Assembly (NCBI GenBank): GCA_964247975.1
Contig: CAXTWH010000007.1
Location: 62,001-126,000 of the forward strand
From: KBS-96 sp964247975
Lineage (GTDB): Bacteria; Acidobacteriota; Terriglobia; Bryobacterales; Bryobacteraceae
DNA length: 64,000 nt
Direction of reading: 5' to 3'
This document shows positions 63,393 to 64,000 of the stretch, in pieces. The notes under the pieces were generated by a model. It was not told the DNA's origin. It did not search any database and saw only the letters and a program-made list of their open reading frames with translations. Position numbers and translations under genes: made by a program. Position 1 is the stretch's first letter. Every line of letters begins with the position of its first letter.

Positions 63393-64000
63393 ATGAGTAA
63401 GGAATTGGTGATCGCGTCAGGTCGCCATGAAACCAAGGTCGCAGTTTTAGAAGAAGACCAATTAGTTGAAATTTACTTTCAGCGGGCCAATGAGTATTCC
63501 CTGGCTGGAAGCATACACAAAGGAAAAGTCACCAGAGTTCTGCCCGGCATGCAGTCGGCGTTTGTGGACCTGGGATTGGAACGCGATACGTTCCTGTACG
63601 TTTCCGATTTCTTTGAAGAACATCCGGATATCGATACGGTTGCCGAAGAAAAACCGGCCAAAACGCCCCGCTTTGAGCCGAAACGGGAGCGAACCAGTGA
63701 ACGCGAGCGCACCAGTTCGGAGATGAACCGCGCCGCTGCTTCTGCTGCCGAAGAACCGGTAAAGGGTTTTGCAACGGTAGCGCAGCCCACCCAGGCAGCA
63801 GCTTTCACTGCGGCAGTTCCGCCGCCTTCATCGGAAGAAACGGACGAAAGATCCGGCGATCCCGCTTCCCGCGACCGCCGTGCGCGCCGCAGCCGCCGTC
63901 GGACCCGCGGGCGCGGTTTCCCGGAAAATAAATACGCGCAGCCTCCCACCGGTGATCAGGAAACAGTGGAGACTGCGGAACCGGAAGAACAGGAAGCGGA
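63393..64000 (+). CDS. Ribonuclease E/G family protein, 3' part outside window
   Basis: An endoribonuclease for mRNA and rRNA processing. I translated the open frame from the ATG at 63393; it runs past the right edge (about 202 codons seen). The start SKELVIASGRHETKVAVLEE is followed by QLVEIYFQRANEYSLAGSI and the S1-domain start HKGKVTRVLPGMQSAFVDLG. Right after YVSDFFEEHPDID comes a long low-complexity insertion rich in Glu, Arg, Pro and Ala (about residues 78-202, with DRRARRSRRRTRGRG) that interrupts the S1 domain. The catalytic DNase I-like domain is beyond the edge. Confidence 0.92.
   Translation, partial: MSKELVIASGRHETKVAVLEEDQLVEIYFQRANEYSLAGSIHKGKVTRVLPGMQSAFVDLGLERDTFLYVSDFFEEHPDIDTVAEEKPAKTPRFEPKRERTSERERTSSEMNRAAASAAEEPVKGFATVAQPTQAAAFTAAVPPPSSEETDERSGDPASRDRRARRSRRRTRGRGFPENKYAQPPTGDQETVETAEPEEQEA

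Overview
The window is a stretch of chromosome from a Gram-negative, aerobically respiring heterotroph with roughly 55 % GC. The most likely group is Acidobacteriota. This is an inference from gene content: a propeller-type hybrid histidine kinase, a sedolisin (S53), two carboxypeptidase-regulatory-like secreted proteins, PQQ/YVTN-type propellers, DUF2171, DUF29, Uma2 and DUF3011 proteins, a System I cytochrome c cluster and a complete mreBCD-mrdA-rodA shape cluster. I found no marker that fixes the genus. I saw no rRNA, tRNA, CRISPR array, complete insertion sequence or prophage.

Layout. 1-4 kb (minus): an ROK sugar kinase, xylulokinase and priA (cut by the left edge) overlap stop-to-start, with a perfect 16-bp palindrome upstream. 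4-12.3 kb: a large periplasmic-sensor hybrid kinase, two small proteins, a secreted PQQ-type propeller and a secreted S53 protease. 12.6-19.3 kb (minus): cytochrome c maturation genes in the order ccmE-ccmF-ccmH-(zinc-ribbon protein)-(secreted anchored protein)-ccmA-ccmB-ccmC-ccmD. The cluster has no ccmG, and its CcmE carries Cys instead of the usual haem-binding His. 19.4-26.8 kb: heptose-7-phosphate kinase, M20 peptidase, DMT exporter, HtrA, a peptidoglycan-binding protein, alanine dehydrogenase and a secreted protein. 26.9-33.6 kb: an accessory stretch holding a decayed darT-darG toxin-antitoxin pair, CtpA protease, aspartokinase, gene fragments, a frameshifted Uma2 gene, a MerR regulator and ThiS.

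33.7-46.8 kb (plus): respiratory complex I as nuoA-C-D-E-F-G-H-J-K-L-M-N. nuoB and nuoI are absent from the places where they normally sit. 46.8-52.7 kb: a second accessory stretch with a frameshifted DUF29 gene, DUF2171, an atypical SDR, an intact Mrr-type nuclease, a divergent AraC/DUF1479 pair and a DUF3011 repeat gene interrupted by a 100-N assembly gap. 52.8-55.8 kb: TonB-C, DoxX and YpfJ-like proteins and a propeller lipoprotein. 56-64 kb (plus): mreB-mreC-mreD, an opposite-strand secreted protein, mrdA-rodA, and the start of an RNase E/G gene behind a 254-bp leader whose last hairpin covers the ribosome-binding site.

How it fits together: complex I and c-type cytochrome assembly serve respiration, and the shape cluster builds the lateral wall. 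Secreted proteases and propeller proteins fit a polymer-degrading soil lifestyle. Housekeeping genes are intact, while several defence or accessory genes (darTG, Uma2, DUF29) are frameshifted, so those stretches look like eroding islands. I do not see a complete, clearly new multi-gene system. The best leads are the unusual ccm cluster with its CxxxY CcmE and two unassigned members, the split complex I locus, and the RNase E/G leader with its S1-domain insertion.
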